Source: an uncultured Clostridium sp. (GTDB lineage: Bacteria > Bacillota > Clostridia > Christensenellales > CAG-138). From it: a stretch of DNA of 64,000 bases. Each line of letters opens with the position of its first letter. Within the stretch, counting starts at the first letter, position 1. The DNA is taken from assembly GCA_900542285.1 (NCBI GenBank), contig UQNF01000003.1, forward strand, positions 1 to 64,000, given 5' to 3'. Made by a program: the position numbers and the translations under genes. The notes under the pieces are model-generated. The model was not told where the DNA came from. It ran no database searches and was given only the letters and a program-made list of their open reading frames with translations. This document shows, piece after piece, positions 1 through 8,918 of the stretch.

Positions 1-693
1 CCCGCCACAGCCGCGCTTCGTGCAGGCTCTGGGCTTGTAAACGCCTGCGTTCCAAAAGAAATCGTCGGCGCGTTTCAGGTCAGACCCGAAATCATGGCAG
101 ATTCCGATGCAGACAGCGACATAAACGCGCTAATTGAAAAAGCTTCTTCGATTGCAGTTGGCTGTGGAAGCCGATTTGATCAGCACATTAAGGAGAAGCT
201 CACTGCCGCTTTGGCAAGCGGAAAGCCCTGCGTTATTGATGCGGACGGCTTGAATAACCTCGATTCCGCAAGCATGGAGCTTCTTCATGAAAACTGCATA
301 CTCACACCGCATCCGCTGGAATTTGCCCGCCTGCTTGGCTGCGGAATAAACCACGTTCTCAGGGATCCGGTGGGCATTTCAAAGACTTTTGCACAGAAGC
401 ACCGCTGTACGCTGCTGCTTAAATCCGCAACGACCGTGATTGCTTCGCCGAGCGGCAAGCTACGATATAACATAAGCGGAAACCCGGGGCTTGCAAAAGG
501 AGGGAGCGGAGACGTGCTTACAGGAATAATCACCGCTCTGCTTGCACAAAAGCTGACCGCGTTCGATGCAGCCTGCGTGGGCGCATTCCTGCTCGGCAGT
601 TCTGCGGATAAGGCGCTGGAGCTTTTGGGGAATAGGGCACTTATCGCAGAAGATGTTATAGATGCGGTTGCTCTTTGTATAGGCAATAATTGA
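1..693 (+). CDS. nnrD: ADP-dependent NAD(P)H-hydrate dehydratase, 3' part (NnrD)
   Basis: Repairs hydrated NADH/NADPH by ADP-dependent dehydration in the cytoplasm. The reading frame is open from base 1, starting within AALRAGSGLVN, which is typical of the ribokinase-like NnrD domain, so the gene begins outside the window. The ATG at 94 is internal. Visible motifs are the region around LTPHPLEFARLL and the catalytic/phosphate-binding GNPGLAKGGSGDVLTG near the C-terminus. The N-terminal NnrE epimerase domain, if fused, lies outside the window. It is followed 28 bp later by an amidohydrolase on the same strand, probably in one operon. Confidence 0.93.
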   Translation, partial: PATAALRAGSGLVNACVPKEIVGAFQVRPEIMADSDADSDINALIEKASSIAVGCGSRFDQHIKEKLTAALASGKPCVIDADGLNNLDSASMELLHENCILTPHPLEFARLLGCGINHVLRDPVGISKTFAQKHRCTLLLKSATTVIASPSGKLRYNISGNPGLAKGGSGDVLTGIITALLAQKLTAFDAACVGAFLLGSSADKALELLGNRALIAEDVIDAVALCIGNN

Positions 694-721
694 TTTGTTA
701 ATTTTTTCAGGAGGTCTGATT

Positions 722-1885
722 ATGAAAGTACTTAAGAACGGAAGGGTGATCCCTGTTGTTGGCGACGAGTTTGTTGGAGACATAGCTATCGAGAACGGAA
801 AGATAGTCGCGCTTGGTGAAAAGCTGGAATACCCGGATGCAGACTATATCAATGTTTCGGGCTGCACTCTCATACCGGGCATCATCGATGCGCATTGTCA
901 CATCGGTATGTTCGAGGATGGTATGGGCTTTGAGGGCGATGATGGAAATGAATACTCCAACCCGGTAACCCCGGAGCTTCGGGCTATCGATGCAATCAAT
1001 CCATATGACAGATGCTTTGAAGAAGCACGCATGGGCGGAATAACCACTGTCGTGACCGGCCCTGGCAGCGCCAACGTTATCGGAGGCCAGTTTGCCGCTA
1101 TGAAGACCGCCGGAAGCAGGGTCGAAGACATGGTGCTTTGTGAACCCATCGCTATGAAGGCTGCATTCGGTGAGAACCCAAAGAGGGTTTATTCGGGAAG
1201 CAAAACCTTTTACACACGAATGACAGTGGCCTCTACCCTGAGAAAAACCCTTATTGAGACCAGGGAGTATGATAGGAAGCTTCGTGAAGCAGAAAATGAC
1301 GAAAGCAAGAAACCTGCTTTTGATTTTAAACTGGAGTCAATGCTTCCCGTTATCCGCCGTGAGCTGCCGCTTAAGATTCACGCCCATCGTGCAGATGACA
1401 TCTTGACCGCTATCAGGATCGCAAAGGAGTTTGATCTCAGGATCACGCTGGACCATTTCACCGAAGGCTATCTGATAATCAACAGGATAAAGGATGACCT
1501 CAAGCAGCTTGATGCGGGCGTCATAGTTGGACCCTTGCTTTCGGACAGAAGCAAGATCGAGCTCCGCAATCTCAGCATGACCGCACCCAGGACGCTGTAT
1601 GAAAATGGCATTAGATTCGCCATGATGACAGACCATCCGGTGATTCCGGAGCAGTACTTGCCGGTATGCGCTGCGCTTGCCGTGCGTGAAGGCCTGCCCG
1701 AAAAGGCTGCGCTTGAATCCATTACCATCAATGCCGCCGAAATCGTCGGTATTTCCGATAGAGTTGGCTCGATCGAGGTAGGAAAGGATGCAGATATCGC
1801 CGTGTTCTATGGACATCCCTTTGATTTCCGCGCAAGGTGCGTGATGACCCTTGTAAACGGTGAAATAGTGTTTGATGAACTATAA
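722..1885 (+). CDS. Metal-dependent amidohydrolase (imidazolonepropionase-like)
   Basis: A 387-residue cytoplasmic hydrolase of the amidohydrolase superfamily; the substrate cannot be told. Metal-ligand motifs are the DAHCHIG strand-1 pair, IHAHRADD, LDHFTEGY and the C-terminal MTDHPVIP aspartate. The C-terminus returns to the small beta sandwich (VGKDADIAVFYGHPFD). The start is the ATG at 722, preceded by AGGAGGT at the ideal distance; an upstream in-frame TTG at 695 is not needed. Its stop overlaps the next start by one base, which indicates translational coupling with the 5-formyltetrahydrofolate cyclo-ligase gene. Confidence 0.85.
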   Translation: MKVLKNGRVIPVVGDEFVGDIAIENGKIVALGEKLEYPDADYINVSGCTLIPGIIDAHCHIGMFEDGMGFEGDDGNEYSNPVTPELRAIDAINPYDRCFEEARMGGITTVVTGPGSANVIGGQFAAMKTAGSRVEDMVLCEPIAMKAAFGENPKRVYSGSKTFYTRMTVASTLRKTLIETREYDRKLREAENDESKKPAFDFKLESMLPVIRRELPLKIHAHRADDILTAIRIAKEFDLRITLDHFTEGYLIINRIKDDLKQLDAGVIVGPLLSDRSKIELRNLSMTAPRTLYENGIRFAMMTDHPVIPEQYLPVCAALAVREGLPEKAALESITINAAEIVGISDRVGSIEVGKDADIAVFYGHPFDFRARCVMTLVNGEIVFDEL

Positions 1886-2475
1886 TGGATAGCTTTATCG
1901 ACGAGGAAGTCCTGCTCAAAACTAAAAATGAGCTTCGCCGTACGCTTAGAAAGCAGCGCAGGGAGCAGGATGCGCAGGCTGCCTGTCTGGCGTCTGAGGA
2001 GATCTGCCGCAGAGTCATCGCAATGAAGGAGTTCGCTTCGGCTTCGACCATCCTCGCTTATATGTGCGCAAAGGGCGAGGTTAATGTTTCAATGATAATT
2101 GACGAGGCGATTAGGCAAGGGAAGCGTGTTGCATTTCCTCTCTGTATTGCGGACGGGGGGCTAAGGCTGCTGATACCCAACTCCATGAAAAGCTTTAATA
2201 AGGGCGCTTATGGAATACAGGAACCCGATGTCAACGATTCTGTCGAGATACAACCCGATGATTTAGACCTGATAATTGTGCCTGCCGTTGCGTTTACCCG
2301 TGACGGCAGACGCCTTGGACAGGGAGGGGGTTATTACGACAGGCTTCTGAGCCGAACAAGAGCATTTACCGTAGGCGTTGGCTTCGATTTTCAGCTGGTC
2401 AACGAGCTTCCTTTGGAAAGCCATGACAGACTCATCGACAGCATAGTGCTGCCGGGCGAATTGATATATAGATAA
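1885..2475 (+). CDS. 5-formyltetrahydrofolate cyclo-ligase
   Basis: A 196-residue enzyme converting 5-formyl-THF plus ATP to 5,10-methenyl-THF, which recycles a dead-end folate. The N-terminal basic helix (KNELRRTLRKQRREQ) and the C-terminal ATP/folate loop GRRLGQGGGYYDRLL are diagnostic, and the length is standard. The ATG overlaps the preceding TAA by one base (TAATG) and has no strong ribosome site of its own, so it is probably translated by coupling. Equivalent to B. subtilis YqgN and human MTHFS. Confidence 0.93.
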   Translation: MDSFIDEEVLLKTKNELRRTLRKQRREQDAQAACLASEEICRRVIAMKEFASASTILAYMCAKGEVNVSMIIDEAIRQGKRVAFPLCIADGGLRLLIPNSMKSFNKGAYGIQEPDVNDSVEIQPDDLDLIIVPAVAFTRDGRRLGQGGGYYDRLLSRTRAFTVGVGFDFQLVNELPLESHDRLIDSIVLPGELIYR

Positions 2476-2579
2476 TATATATTGAATAGCTTGTTGAATA
2501 ACCTTGAAATAATTGCCAAATGAGTATAGAATTGCTGTGAGAGAATGCGGCGTTATTGACCGGATTTGGAGGAAAAGAA

Positions 2580-3161
2580 TTGAGGATAATTGCAGGCAAA
2601 GCCAAGGGAAGGGTGTTTGATGCTCCAAAGGGGATCAGCACCAGGCCGACGCTTGACAGAGTGAAGGAAGCTATGTTCGGTATGGTACAGTTTGATGTGC
2701 AGGACAGAAGAGTACTCGATTTGTTTGCCGGCAGCGGCAACCTGGGATTGGAAGCGCTTTCGAGGGGCGCAAGCCATGTGGTGTTTTGCGATGCCGACAG
2801 ATCTGCCGCAAAGCTTGTGGAGCATAACCTATGCTCTCTCGGCTTTGAGGGCATGGGCAGTGTATTTTCGTCCGATTGCTTTTCACTTCTCGATCAGCTT
2901 GCGCTCAGACATGACAGCTTCTCGCTGGTGCTGCTGGATCCTCCTTACGCTTCCGGACTTCTTGAACGGGTGATCTCCGAACTGGTCGACAGGAAGCTAT
3001 TGAAGAACAATGCCATCATTCTTGCCGAGCATTCGTGGAAAAAACCGATTGATGCAAATGCGCTGTGCGAGAATGCAAGAAACAACCTGGAATTCCGCGA
3101 ACCGCGAAAGTACAGAGAAGTCGGAGTGACCTATATAAGATACTTCGGAGATGAACGATGA
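2580..3161 (+). CDS. rsmD: 16S rRNA (guanine(966)-N2)-methyltransferase RsmD
   Basis: A 193-residue SAM-dependent methyltransferase of the 30S subunit. The N-terminus reads RIIAGKAKGR as is usual for RsmD. The SAM site is LDLFAGSGNLGLEALSRGA and the catalytic motif is LLDPPYASG. The start chosen is TTG 2580, with GGAGGA six bases upstream; the earlier TTG at 2556 would add eight residues that the family lacks. Overlaps coaD by four bases (ATGA). The rsmD-coaD pairing is conserved in Firmicutes (ylbH-ylbI). Confidence 0.93.
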   Translation: MRIIAGKAKGRVFDAPKGISTRPTLDRVKEAMFGMVQFDVQDRRVLDLFAGSGNLGLEALSRGASHVVFCDADRSAAKLVEHNLCSLGFEGMGSVFSSDCFSLLDQLALRHDSFSLVLLDPPYASGLLERVISELVDRKLLKNNAIILAEHSWKKPIDANALCENARNNLEFREPRKYREVGVTYIRYFGDER

Positions 3162-3631
3162 AAGCGATTTTTGCCGGAAGCTTTGATCCCTTTACCATAG
3201 GGCATTTGGATATCGTACAGAGGGCAGCCAAGTGCTTTGAACATGTGTTCATATCGATACTGTACAACCCCGGTAAGGACACATGCATGTTCAGCGTGGA
3301 TGAAAGGGAAACACTCATCTGCGATGCAGTTTCGGGCATTCCCAATATTACGGTCACGCATTTTGACGGATTGCTGGTGGAACATGCAAGATCGCTTGGC
3401 GCAGATTGCATTATTCGCGGAATCAGGACCGGAGGCGATGTCGATTATGAGAGGATGCTCGAAACCGTAAACCATAAGCTCGATGGGGAAATGGAAACGC
3501 TCTACCTTCTTTCTAAGCCGGAGCATTCCCATATCAGTTCGAGCCTTGTAAGGCAGCTTTTGATGCTTCATATAGGCATTGAGGATATCGTGCCGAATGC
3601 GGACAACACAATTTATTTGGAAAGGAAATGA
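3158..3631 (+). CDS. coaD: Pantetheine-phosphate adenylyltransferase (CoaD)
   Basis: A 157-residue enzyme for the penultimate step of coenzyme A synthesis (4'-phosphopantetheine plus ATP to dephospho-CoA). The nucleotidyltransferase motif is GSFDPFTIGHLDI; the RGIRTGGDVDYE and SHISSSLVR motifs are the family's phosphopantetheine and C-terminal ISSS signatures. Start and stop overlap both neighbours by four bases, so rsmD, coaD and the coiled-coil gene form a coupled unit. Confidence 0.97.
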   Translation: MKAIFAGSFDPFTIGHLDIVQRAAKCFEHVFISILYNPGKDTCMFSVDERETLICDAVSGIPNITVTHFDGLLVEHARSLGADCIIRGIRTGGDVDYERMLETVNHKLDGEMETLYLLSKPEHSHISSSLVRQLLMLHIGIEDIVPNADNTIYLERK

Positions 3632-4563
3632 ATACGATGGACGAAGCAAGAAATGATGAACTTACTCAGCTTGTAGAATCTCAGCTGGATGCCATATCTG
3701 AATATGTATGGGCACAAAAAGCTCCGATATGGGGGGATTCATCCGGCCGAATCGTTGACGCAGAACGGGTAGATGAACTGCTGAACAATGTCAGTACATG
3801 TCTTCCCGAAGATATTCGGTGCGCCAACAGCGTATTGCGCGAGGCGCAGAACATCAAGGATCACGCAAATGCCGATGCTTCCCGAGTGAGAAACGATGCC
3901 GAGCGCCATGCGGAGAGTACCGTAAACGCCGCCAAGCAAGAGGCTCAGCGGATAATCAGCGATGCAAACAGTTACCGCAAAGAGGTGACCGCAGAAGCCG
4001 ACGAATACAACGCTGATGTTCGCGAAGAGGCCGATAAGTATTATGCGGATCACAAGGCTTCCGGAGACAGGTACAATGAGGATCGCTGCAATGAGGGCAA
4101 CGCCTATTACAAAAAAAAGATTGCCGAGGCAGAACAGGATGCGGCTGATATCATAGCGGATGCCGAGGCAGAGGCGGAACGGCTCATCAGCGAAAGCGAG
4201 ATCATGCGTCAGGCCAATGAGCGCGCTGCAGAGCTTCGCCGTAGGACGGTGCTGTGGGCAAATCAGATACATCACAACGCAAAGCTCATGGCGGACGGCA
4301 TAATGCAGGAGCTTTTGGAAGCACTGCAGGATTACACCGGATTTGTCACCGAGGAGCGTGAAAAGCTTCAGCTCCACGCTGACGGAAAAGAATCCGAGCA
4401 GCCTGCTCGTGAAGAGCCGGCCAACAGCGAGGATTATTCCGACGAGCTTGATGATGGCGAGGTCGAATACGATCAGTCGGAGTATGAATACCGCAGCCCA
4501 TTGTCAAAGCTTGGAGACTTTTTTAAGGGCAGGCGTCATGTGTCCGATGAAGAAGATGAATAA
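3628..4563 (+). CDS. Coiled-coil protein of unknown function (coaD-ylbJ neighbourhood)
   Basis: A 311-residue soluble protein; no enzymatic motif is recognised. Residues of about 70-200 form a long Ala/Glu/Lys/Asp-rich coiled coil with YNAD/EEADKYYAD-type repeats resembling V/F-ATPase peripheral-stalk (E/H, b) subunits and DivIVA-like proteins. The C-terminal 60 residues are acidic and disordered. Clostridial genomes often have such an ATPase-like ORF between coaD and ylbJ. ATG 3628 overlaps coaD by four bases but leaves only two bases after AAGGA; ATG 3637 (308 residues) has better spacing and may be the true start. A structural or division-related role is speculative. Confidence 0.7.
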   Translation: MNTMDEARNDELTQLVESQLDAISEYVWAQKAPIWGDSSGRIVDAERVDELLNNVSTCLPEDIRCANSVLREAQNIKDHANADASRVRNDAERHAESTVNAAKQEAQRIISDANSYRKEVTAEADEYNADVREEADKYYADHKASGDRYNEDRCNEGNAYYKKKIAEAEQDAADIIADAEAEAERLISESEIMRQANERAAELRRRTVLWANQIHHNAKLMADGIMQELLEALQDYTGFVTEEREKLQLHADGKESEQPAREEPANSEDYSDELDDGEVEYDQSEYEYRSPLSKLGDFFKGRRHVSDEEDE

Positions 4564-4584
4564 TTGAAAGCAGTTGCTTTCTGC

Positions 4585-4615
4585 GGCAGCGTGATGGATT
4601 CATCACGCTGCCTTT
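4585..4615 (+). terminator. Hairpin terminator after the coaD operon, shared with ylbJ 3' end
   Basis: A perfect 12-bp stem, GGCAGCGTGATG with its complement at 4601-4612, with a GATT loop followed by TTTG. It lies between convergent genes and contains the ylbJ stop codon (4603-4605), so it may act in both directions. The T-tract is short. Confidence 0.75.
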
Positions 4616-5652
4616 GTTCGCCCCGAAATCAGCACGGAAAACAGAATTGCGAAACACGATGCGAACAGGCCGCACAGGGCCAGCTCTCCAATTGCCAGCG
4701 CACGGGAAACAACGAGCGTTTCGTCCATCCCGGAGGACACGGGCAGCGAATCTGCACGGAAAAGCGGAAATAAGAGGAAGCATATCAGCCACGCAAGTAT
4801 GGCGTGCACCAGCTTAACGGAGAGATAGGATACCGCATCGGTTCCTGCAACGCTTGATGCCTGAACGAAGATGCATATACCCCCGAATGAGAGCAGAGAG
4901 CAGATGATGCAGCAGGTTGTCTTGATGTTAACTCCTGATGAAGCGATCAAACCTATTCCGTTGGTCATTTCAAGTATTCCAAACAACACTGCATGTTCGG
5001 CAGGAAACAGTTTGTTAATTATTTGGATATCCTGAAGTATTGAGATGATGACGGAGAAAAAGACAATAGTTCCTCCAAGCTTCAGCATTGTAGTAACGGA
5101 ATCCGTTATGGCACCGGGAAGTATCGACGAAATGCCTTGAGAACCAAGGGGATGGGAGCTTGTGCAGAAAGAAAAACTTTTTTTGTTTATCAGGATAAAC
5201 GATGCAATCATTATTGCAGCGGAGCCATAATGCGCCAGTGCGATAAGATAAGCAAGCTTTGGCCTTTGCAGCATATTTGTGCATACTGTGCCTATGATGA
5301 ATACGGGGCTTGAAAGATTGCAGATTGCGGACATCATGCTGCGCTTTTTTAGTGAGAGGGATTGCGATTTGCCGCCAAAGCATGCTTCGGTGAGCAGCGA
5401 GCCGGTAGGACATCCGGAAATACATGAAACGAGGAAGATCCTGATGATTGCCCCTACGGTATTCTTGCCACGCATTTCGAACATACCCAGTCGCTTTAAA
5501 ATTGAAATGCATACGAAGAAGGGAAATAGGGCAGGGAATACGCTTGAGATAAAAAGCTCAAAGCCCCTCGCTGCGCCCAGCATGGAGGAGGAGCTGAACA
5601 GTATCAGTGCAGCAACGAGTATCAGGGTAACAACAATCAACAAATGCCTCAT
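4603..5652 (-). CDS. ylbJ: Sporulation integral membrane protein YlbJ
   Basis: A 349-residue polytopic membrane protein with about eight hydrophobic segments and the nucleoside-recognition/Gate-type motif SGCPTGSLLTEACFG. In Bacillus, YlbJ is made under sigma-E in the mother cell and is needed for a normal spore cortex. Position next to rsmD and coaD matches the conserved ylbH-ylbI-ylbJ neighbourhood, though here it is on the opposite strand. The start codon lies in the 3' arm of an 11-bp inverted repeat (see finding) and has only a weak ribosome site. Confidence 0.88.
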   Translation of the reverse strand: MRHLLIVVTLILVAALILFSSSSMLGAARGFELFISSVFPALFPFFVCISILKRLGMFEMRGKNTVGAIIRIFLVSCISGCPTGSLLTEACFGGKSQSLSLKKRSMMSAICNLSSPVFIIGTVCTNMLQRPKLAYLIALAHYGSAAIMIASFILINKKSFSFCTSSHPLGSQGISSILPGAITDSVTTMLKLGGTIVFFSVIISILQDIQIINKLFPAEHAVLFGILEMTNGIGLIASSGVNIKTTCCIICSLLSFGGICIFVQASSVAGTDAVSYLSVKLVHAILAWLICFLLFPLFRADSLPVSSGMDETLVVSRALAIGELALCGLFASCFAILFSVLISGRTKAA

Positions 5653-5687
5653 AGCAAATGATATGTTTCCGGTTCTTTTGCTATGAG
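5648..5687 (-). promoter_or_regulatory. ylbJ: 11-bp hairpin enclosing the ylbJ start codon
   Basis: CTCATAGCAAA at 5648-5658 and its exact complement at 5677-5687 are separated by 18 bases. In the ylbJ mRNA the ATG sits in the 3' arm of the stem. It is not followed by a T-run on the minus strand, so a terminator for tmcAL is less likely than a translational control element. Confidence 0.5.
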
Positions 5688-5700
5688 TTTTGAAGTGGCG

Positions 5701-6900
5701 TTATACCATGATGAGCGCTGAAGAGAATTCGTCGCTTCCGGATTTATCTTGCGGACAGGCAAGAGCACGAATGGAAGATGCGAGCGAGGTGTGATCAAAG
5801 ATCCTTACAGCGTTGGACGGAAGCTTATTGATATCCGCCCTGCGTGTGACAATGGGAAGCGAAGCAGAACGCCCAAGCTCTGAGAGCAGCTTGGACTCCC
5901 GTCTGACACCAAGAACGCGAATAAAGAGGGAATCCGATACATTAACAGCAAGATTCTGAAGTTCTTTTGTAGTGCCGAGCAGTGAGTTTACCAGTATTCG
6001 CCTGAGCTTTGCATGTGTATAGCGTTTACTCTTAACAATGGCAGGGATATCCGTTCCGCAGCTTGCCTTCAAGGCAGCGGCGAAGAGGGGATTTTCAAGC
6101 CCTTCCGACACCTCCGCAAGCTCTGAGATACCGGAGGCACCAAGCTTTCGCAGCGTATAGAGGATCGAATCGGAAAGATTATCCATCGCAGCGGGAAAAG
6201 TTCCGTTTGCAGCGGCCGCAGCGATGCAGCGGCAGACATCGCTCGGCATTGACGCATAAACGTCCTGATATCGGCCCGATCCGAATCTTGACCGAATCGC
6301 AGAAGCCGATGCGTATTTATCTATGGAGTCGGAATCATTGTAGGCAGAACCCACGCGCCGGACGGCATAGACGCTGAGACTCGGATTTATCCTTTTTGCG
6401 GCGCGAATGTATTCGATGCCGAGTAAATCGTTTGGCGATGTTACGGAGATATCTACGCCTGCTGCTGAGAGCGCTGAGGAGAGCGCCGACGGATAGGACT
6501 TTCCCTTATCGAGTTCCGCCTTGATGACAGTGGGATCGGGAACAGCGGATGCCGCCTCGATCAGCCTGTCACAATCTCCGCTTTCGCTCCCGAAGCATAT
6601 ACCGGAAACAAGTCCGGTGGCGGACAGAAGCTTCACACCGCCGAAAGCAAAGCGTTCTGCGTTTGAACAGGAGAGTGCATCGGGAAGCTCGATGACCATA
6701 TCAGCGCCGTTCATAAGCGCCCATCGTGCACGCGTAAATTTGTCTGCGCACGCAGGTTCACCACGCTGGACGAAGCTTGCACTCATGCAGACGATCGCAT
6801 GTTCAGCGCCGGATATGCGCTTTGCCTCGCGCAAGTGGTGGGCATGGCCGTTATGAAAGGGATTGTATTCCGCAATTATGCCTATGCATTTGTCGGTCAT
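5701..6900 (-). CDS. tmcAL: tRNA(Met) cytidine acetate ligase (TmcAL)
   Basis: A 399-residue enzyme that uses acetate and ATP to form N4-acetylcytidine at position 34 of elongator tRNA(Met). The N-terminal nucleotidyltransferase fold is clear: GIIAEYNPFHNGHAHHL (HxGH-like), SFVQRGEPA and GADMVIELP. Formerly annotated YlbM or nucleotidyltransferase. Divergent from ackA, which makes acetyl phosphate from acetate, the same substrate; the two genes are often adjacent in clostridia. Confidence 0.93.
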   Translation of the reverse strand: MTDKCIGIIAEYNPFHNGHAHHLREAKRISGAEHAIVCMSASFVQRGEPACADKFTRARWALMNGADMVIELPDALSCSNAERFAFGGVKLLSATGLVSGICFGSESGDCDRLIEAASAVPDPTVIKAELDKGKSYPSALSSALSAAGVDISVTSPNDLLGIEYIRAAKRINPSLSVYAVRRVGSAYNDSDSIDKYASASAIRSRFGSGRYQDVYASMPSDVCRCIAAAAANGTFPAAMDNLSDSILYTLRKLGASGISELAEVSEGLENPLFAAALKASCGTDIPAIVKSKRYTHAKLRRILVNSLLGTTKELQNLAVNVSDSLFIRVLGVRRESKLLSELGRSASLPIVTRRADINKLPSNAVRIFDHTSLASSIRALACPQDKSGSDEFSSALIMV

Positions 6901-6933
6901 CGGCAGACCTCCATTTTATATTTTACGTGGTTC

Positions 6934-6962
6934 TTCAAAACCGCCGCTCATTATGTTATAAT
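6934..6962 (+). promoter_or_regulatory. Probable ackA promoter (extended -10)
   Basis: TATAAT at 6957-6962 with TGT directly before it (extended -10). A weak -35, TTCAAA, lies at 6934-6939 with a 17-bp spacer. It leaves a leader of about 90 bases before ackA. Confidence 0.6.
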
Positions 6963-7058
6963 ATAAATTGGTTGATTCGTCAATGCTGTTTGAAGGATCA
7001 AGCGCCAATTTATCCGCAGCTATCCTCTGCGGCTTATTCTGAAAGGATGGTATTTTCA

Positions 7059-8273
7059 ATGAAGGTTCTTGTTATCAATGCAGGCAGCTCTTCGCTCAAG
7101 TATCAGCTGATCGATGTTGAGAAAAAAACGGTCATTGCCAAGGGACTTATTGACCGTATCGGCATCAAGGATTCCAACATAATTTATAAACCCTCCATGG
7201 GGAAAAAGGGCTTTGAGATCGTTCGAGACGTTAAAGACCATGTCGAAGCTATCCGCATAGTCATAGACGCCATGCTTGATCCCGAGAACGGCGTTATTAA
7301 GAGCATGGATGAGATCGATGCGGTCGGTCATCGCGTAGTTCATGGCGGTGAGAAGTTCACCGAGCCGGTTATCATTGATGAGAATGTCATGAACGTTATC
7401 GAATCCATTACGGATCTCGCGCCCCTGCACAATCCTGCAAACATGATGGGCATTCGCGCATGCCGTGAGATCATGCCCAATGTTCCGATGGTCGGCGTAT
7501 TCGACACCGCTTTCCATCAGACAATGCCTGCCGAGGCTTATATCTATGCGCTTCCGTATGAGGCTTATACAGATCACATGGTTCGCCGCTATGGTTTCCA
7601 CGGCACTTCACATAACTATGTGTCACAGGTCGCAATAGAGCTCCTGGGAAAACCTGTTGAAGATACCAAGATAGTCACCTGCCATATCGGAAACGGCTCA
7701 TCTATCGCTGCTGTCAAGGGCGGCAAGTGCATCGACACTACCATGGGCCTTACTCCCCTTGAAGGCCTGCCAATGGGTACCCGCTGCGGAGACATTGACC
7801 CCGCTATCGTAATGTACCTTATGAAGAAGCTGAACATGTCTGCAAGCGAGATTGATACTTATCTCAATAAGAAAAGCGGCGTTCTTGGAATCAGCGGTGT
7901 TTCAAGCGATATGCGCGACATAGTCGCTGCATCAAGAGAGGGAAACGAGCGCGCTGAACTGGCGATCGCAACCCTTTGCTATAAGATCAAAAAGTTCATC
8001 GGCGCATATGCCGCCGCAATGGACGGCATTGATGCCATCGTGTTTACCGCTGGCGTCGGCGAGAATGCGTATTATGTCCGTGAACGTGTTCTCAAGGGTC
8101 TTGGCTATTTGGGCGTTGAACTCAACAGTGAGCTCAATGAGCATTGCCCGAGGGGCGAGAATGTTGAAATAACCACCCCCAACAGCCGTGTAAAGGCATT
8201 CGTCATTCCTACTGATGAGGAAATGATGATAGCAAAGCAGACAGCTGAGCTTGTTAAGACTCATACCTGCTGA
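7059..8273 (+). CDS. ackA: Acetate kinase
   Basis: A 404-residue enzyme interconverting acetyl phosphate plus ADP and acetate plus ATP, the ATP-yielding end step of acetate fermentation. Family signatures MKVLVINAGSSSLKYQL at the start, VGHRVVHGGEKF, GFHGTSHNYV and the adenosine site FTAGVGENAYYVRE are intact. The start is ATG 7059, with GAAAGGA upstream; the frame stays open further upstream but that part is non-coding. No pta lies beside it in this window. Confidence 0.97.
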   Translation: MKVLVINAGSSSLKYQLIDVEKKTVIAKGLIDRIGIKDSNIIYKPSMGKKGFEIVRDVKDHVEAIRIVIDAMLDPENGVIKSMDEIDAVGHRVVHGGEKFTEPVIIDENVMNVIESITDLAPLHNPANMMGIRACREIMPNVPMVGVFDTAFHQTMPAEAYIYALPYEAYTDHMVRRYGFHGTSHNYVSQVAIELLGKPVEDTKIVTCHIGNGSSIAAVKGGKCIDTTMGLTPLEGLPMGTRCGDIDPAIVMYLMKKLNMSASEIDTYLNKKSGVLGISGVSSDMRDIVAASREGNERAELAIATLCYKIKKFIGAYAAAMDGIDAIVFTAGVGENAYYVRERVLKGLGYLGVELNSELNEHCPRGENVEITTPNSRVKAFVIPTDEEMMIAKQTAELVKTHTC

Positions 8274-8323
8274 TCTTTCAAAGAATATAAATCATTATAT
8301 TTTTCAAAAACCAGCTAAAACGG

Positions 8324-8352
8324 TTGACAAGACAGCCTGATACATATAGAAT
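8324..8352 (+). promoter_or_regulatory. Sigma-A promoter of the yceD-rpmF operon
   Basis: Consensus TTGACA at 8324-8329 and TAGAAT at 8347-8352 with a 17-bp spacer, about 40 bp before the gene. Confidence 0.8.
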
Positions 8353-8390
8353 ATCATAGGTTATTGTTATAGCTGGGATTGGAGTTTTGT

Positions 8391-8915
8391 GTGGAACTTA
8401 ATGTTGCTTCGGAGCCAAAACTGGTAGGAAGGACTACCGGAAGGCATATTGAAGAAATGCTGCCGCCTATCGATTTCGGTGGACATAAGCTGGTCTTTAC
8501 TATGCCCGTCAGCGTTGATGTGACCTATGCCTTCGACGGCGAGGGGTTCGGCGTTAACGGCGTGCTCAGCTCCAAGCTGTTAATGAACTGCACGAAATGC
8601 AATGCGGAGTTTGAACAGGATTTTTCGGTTTCCTTTTCGGAAAGGTTTATCAAAGCTACCGACGAGGAAGCGGAGGAATTGGAGTGCTATCCGTTCAGCG
8701 GCGAAGTGCTCAAGCTGGATCAGATGATTACCGATTTGATCATTCTCAATGCTCCGCTCTATGGCTTATGCAAGCCGGACTGCAAGGGCTTATGTCCAAC
8801 TTGCGGTTGTGATTTGAATACAATGCAGTGTTCGTGTTCAAAATCGGTGAAGAATGCCAGCTTCGCCTCCTTGGAAGAACTCGCACAACTGCTCAATGAT
8901 GAAGAGGAGGTGTAG
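8391..8915 (+). CDS. DUF177 (YceD-family) protein
   Basis: A 174-residue cytoplasmic protein of the YceD/DUF177 family, almost always encoded directly before rpmF. Related proteins affect 23S rRNA accumulation, so a ribosome-assembly role is likely. Visible features are two cysteine pairs: CTKC in the middle, and CKPDCKGLCPTCG near the C-terminus, which resembles a zinc site. The start is taken as GTG 8391, six bases after GGAG; TTG 8379 is possible. Ends three bases before rpmF. Confidence 0.88.
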   Translation: MELNVASEPKLVGRTTGRHIEEMLPPIDFGGHKLVFTMPVSVDVTYAFDGEGFGVNGVLSSKLLMNCTKCNAEFEQDFSVSFSERFIKATDEEAEELECYPFSGEVLKLDQMITDLIILNAPLYGLCKPDCKGLCPTCGCDLNTMQCSCSKSVKNASFASLEELAQLLNDEEEV

Positions 8916-8918
8916 AAA

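Noticed and set aside
6777..7058. Extended N-terminus of acetate kinase
   Set aside because: This stretch overlaps tmcAL and the promoter; the conserved protein begins at 7059.
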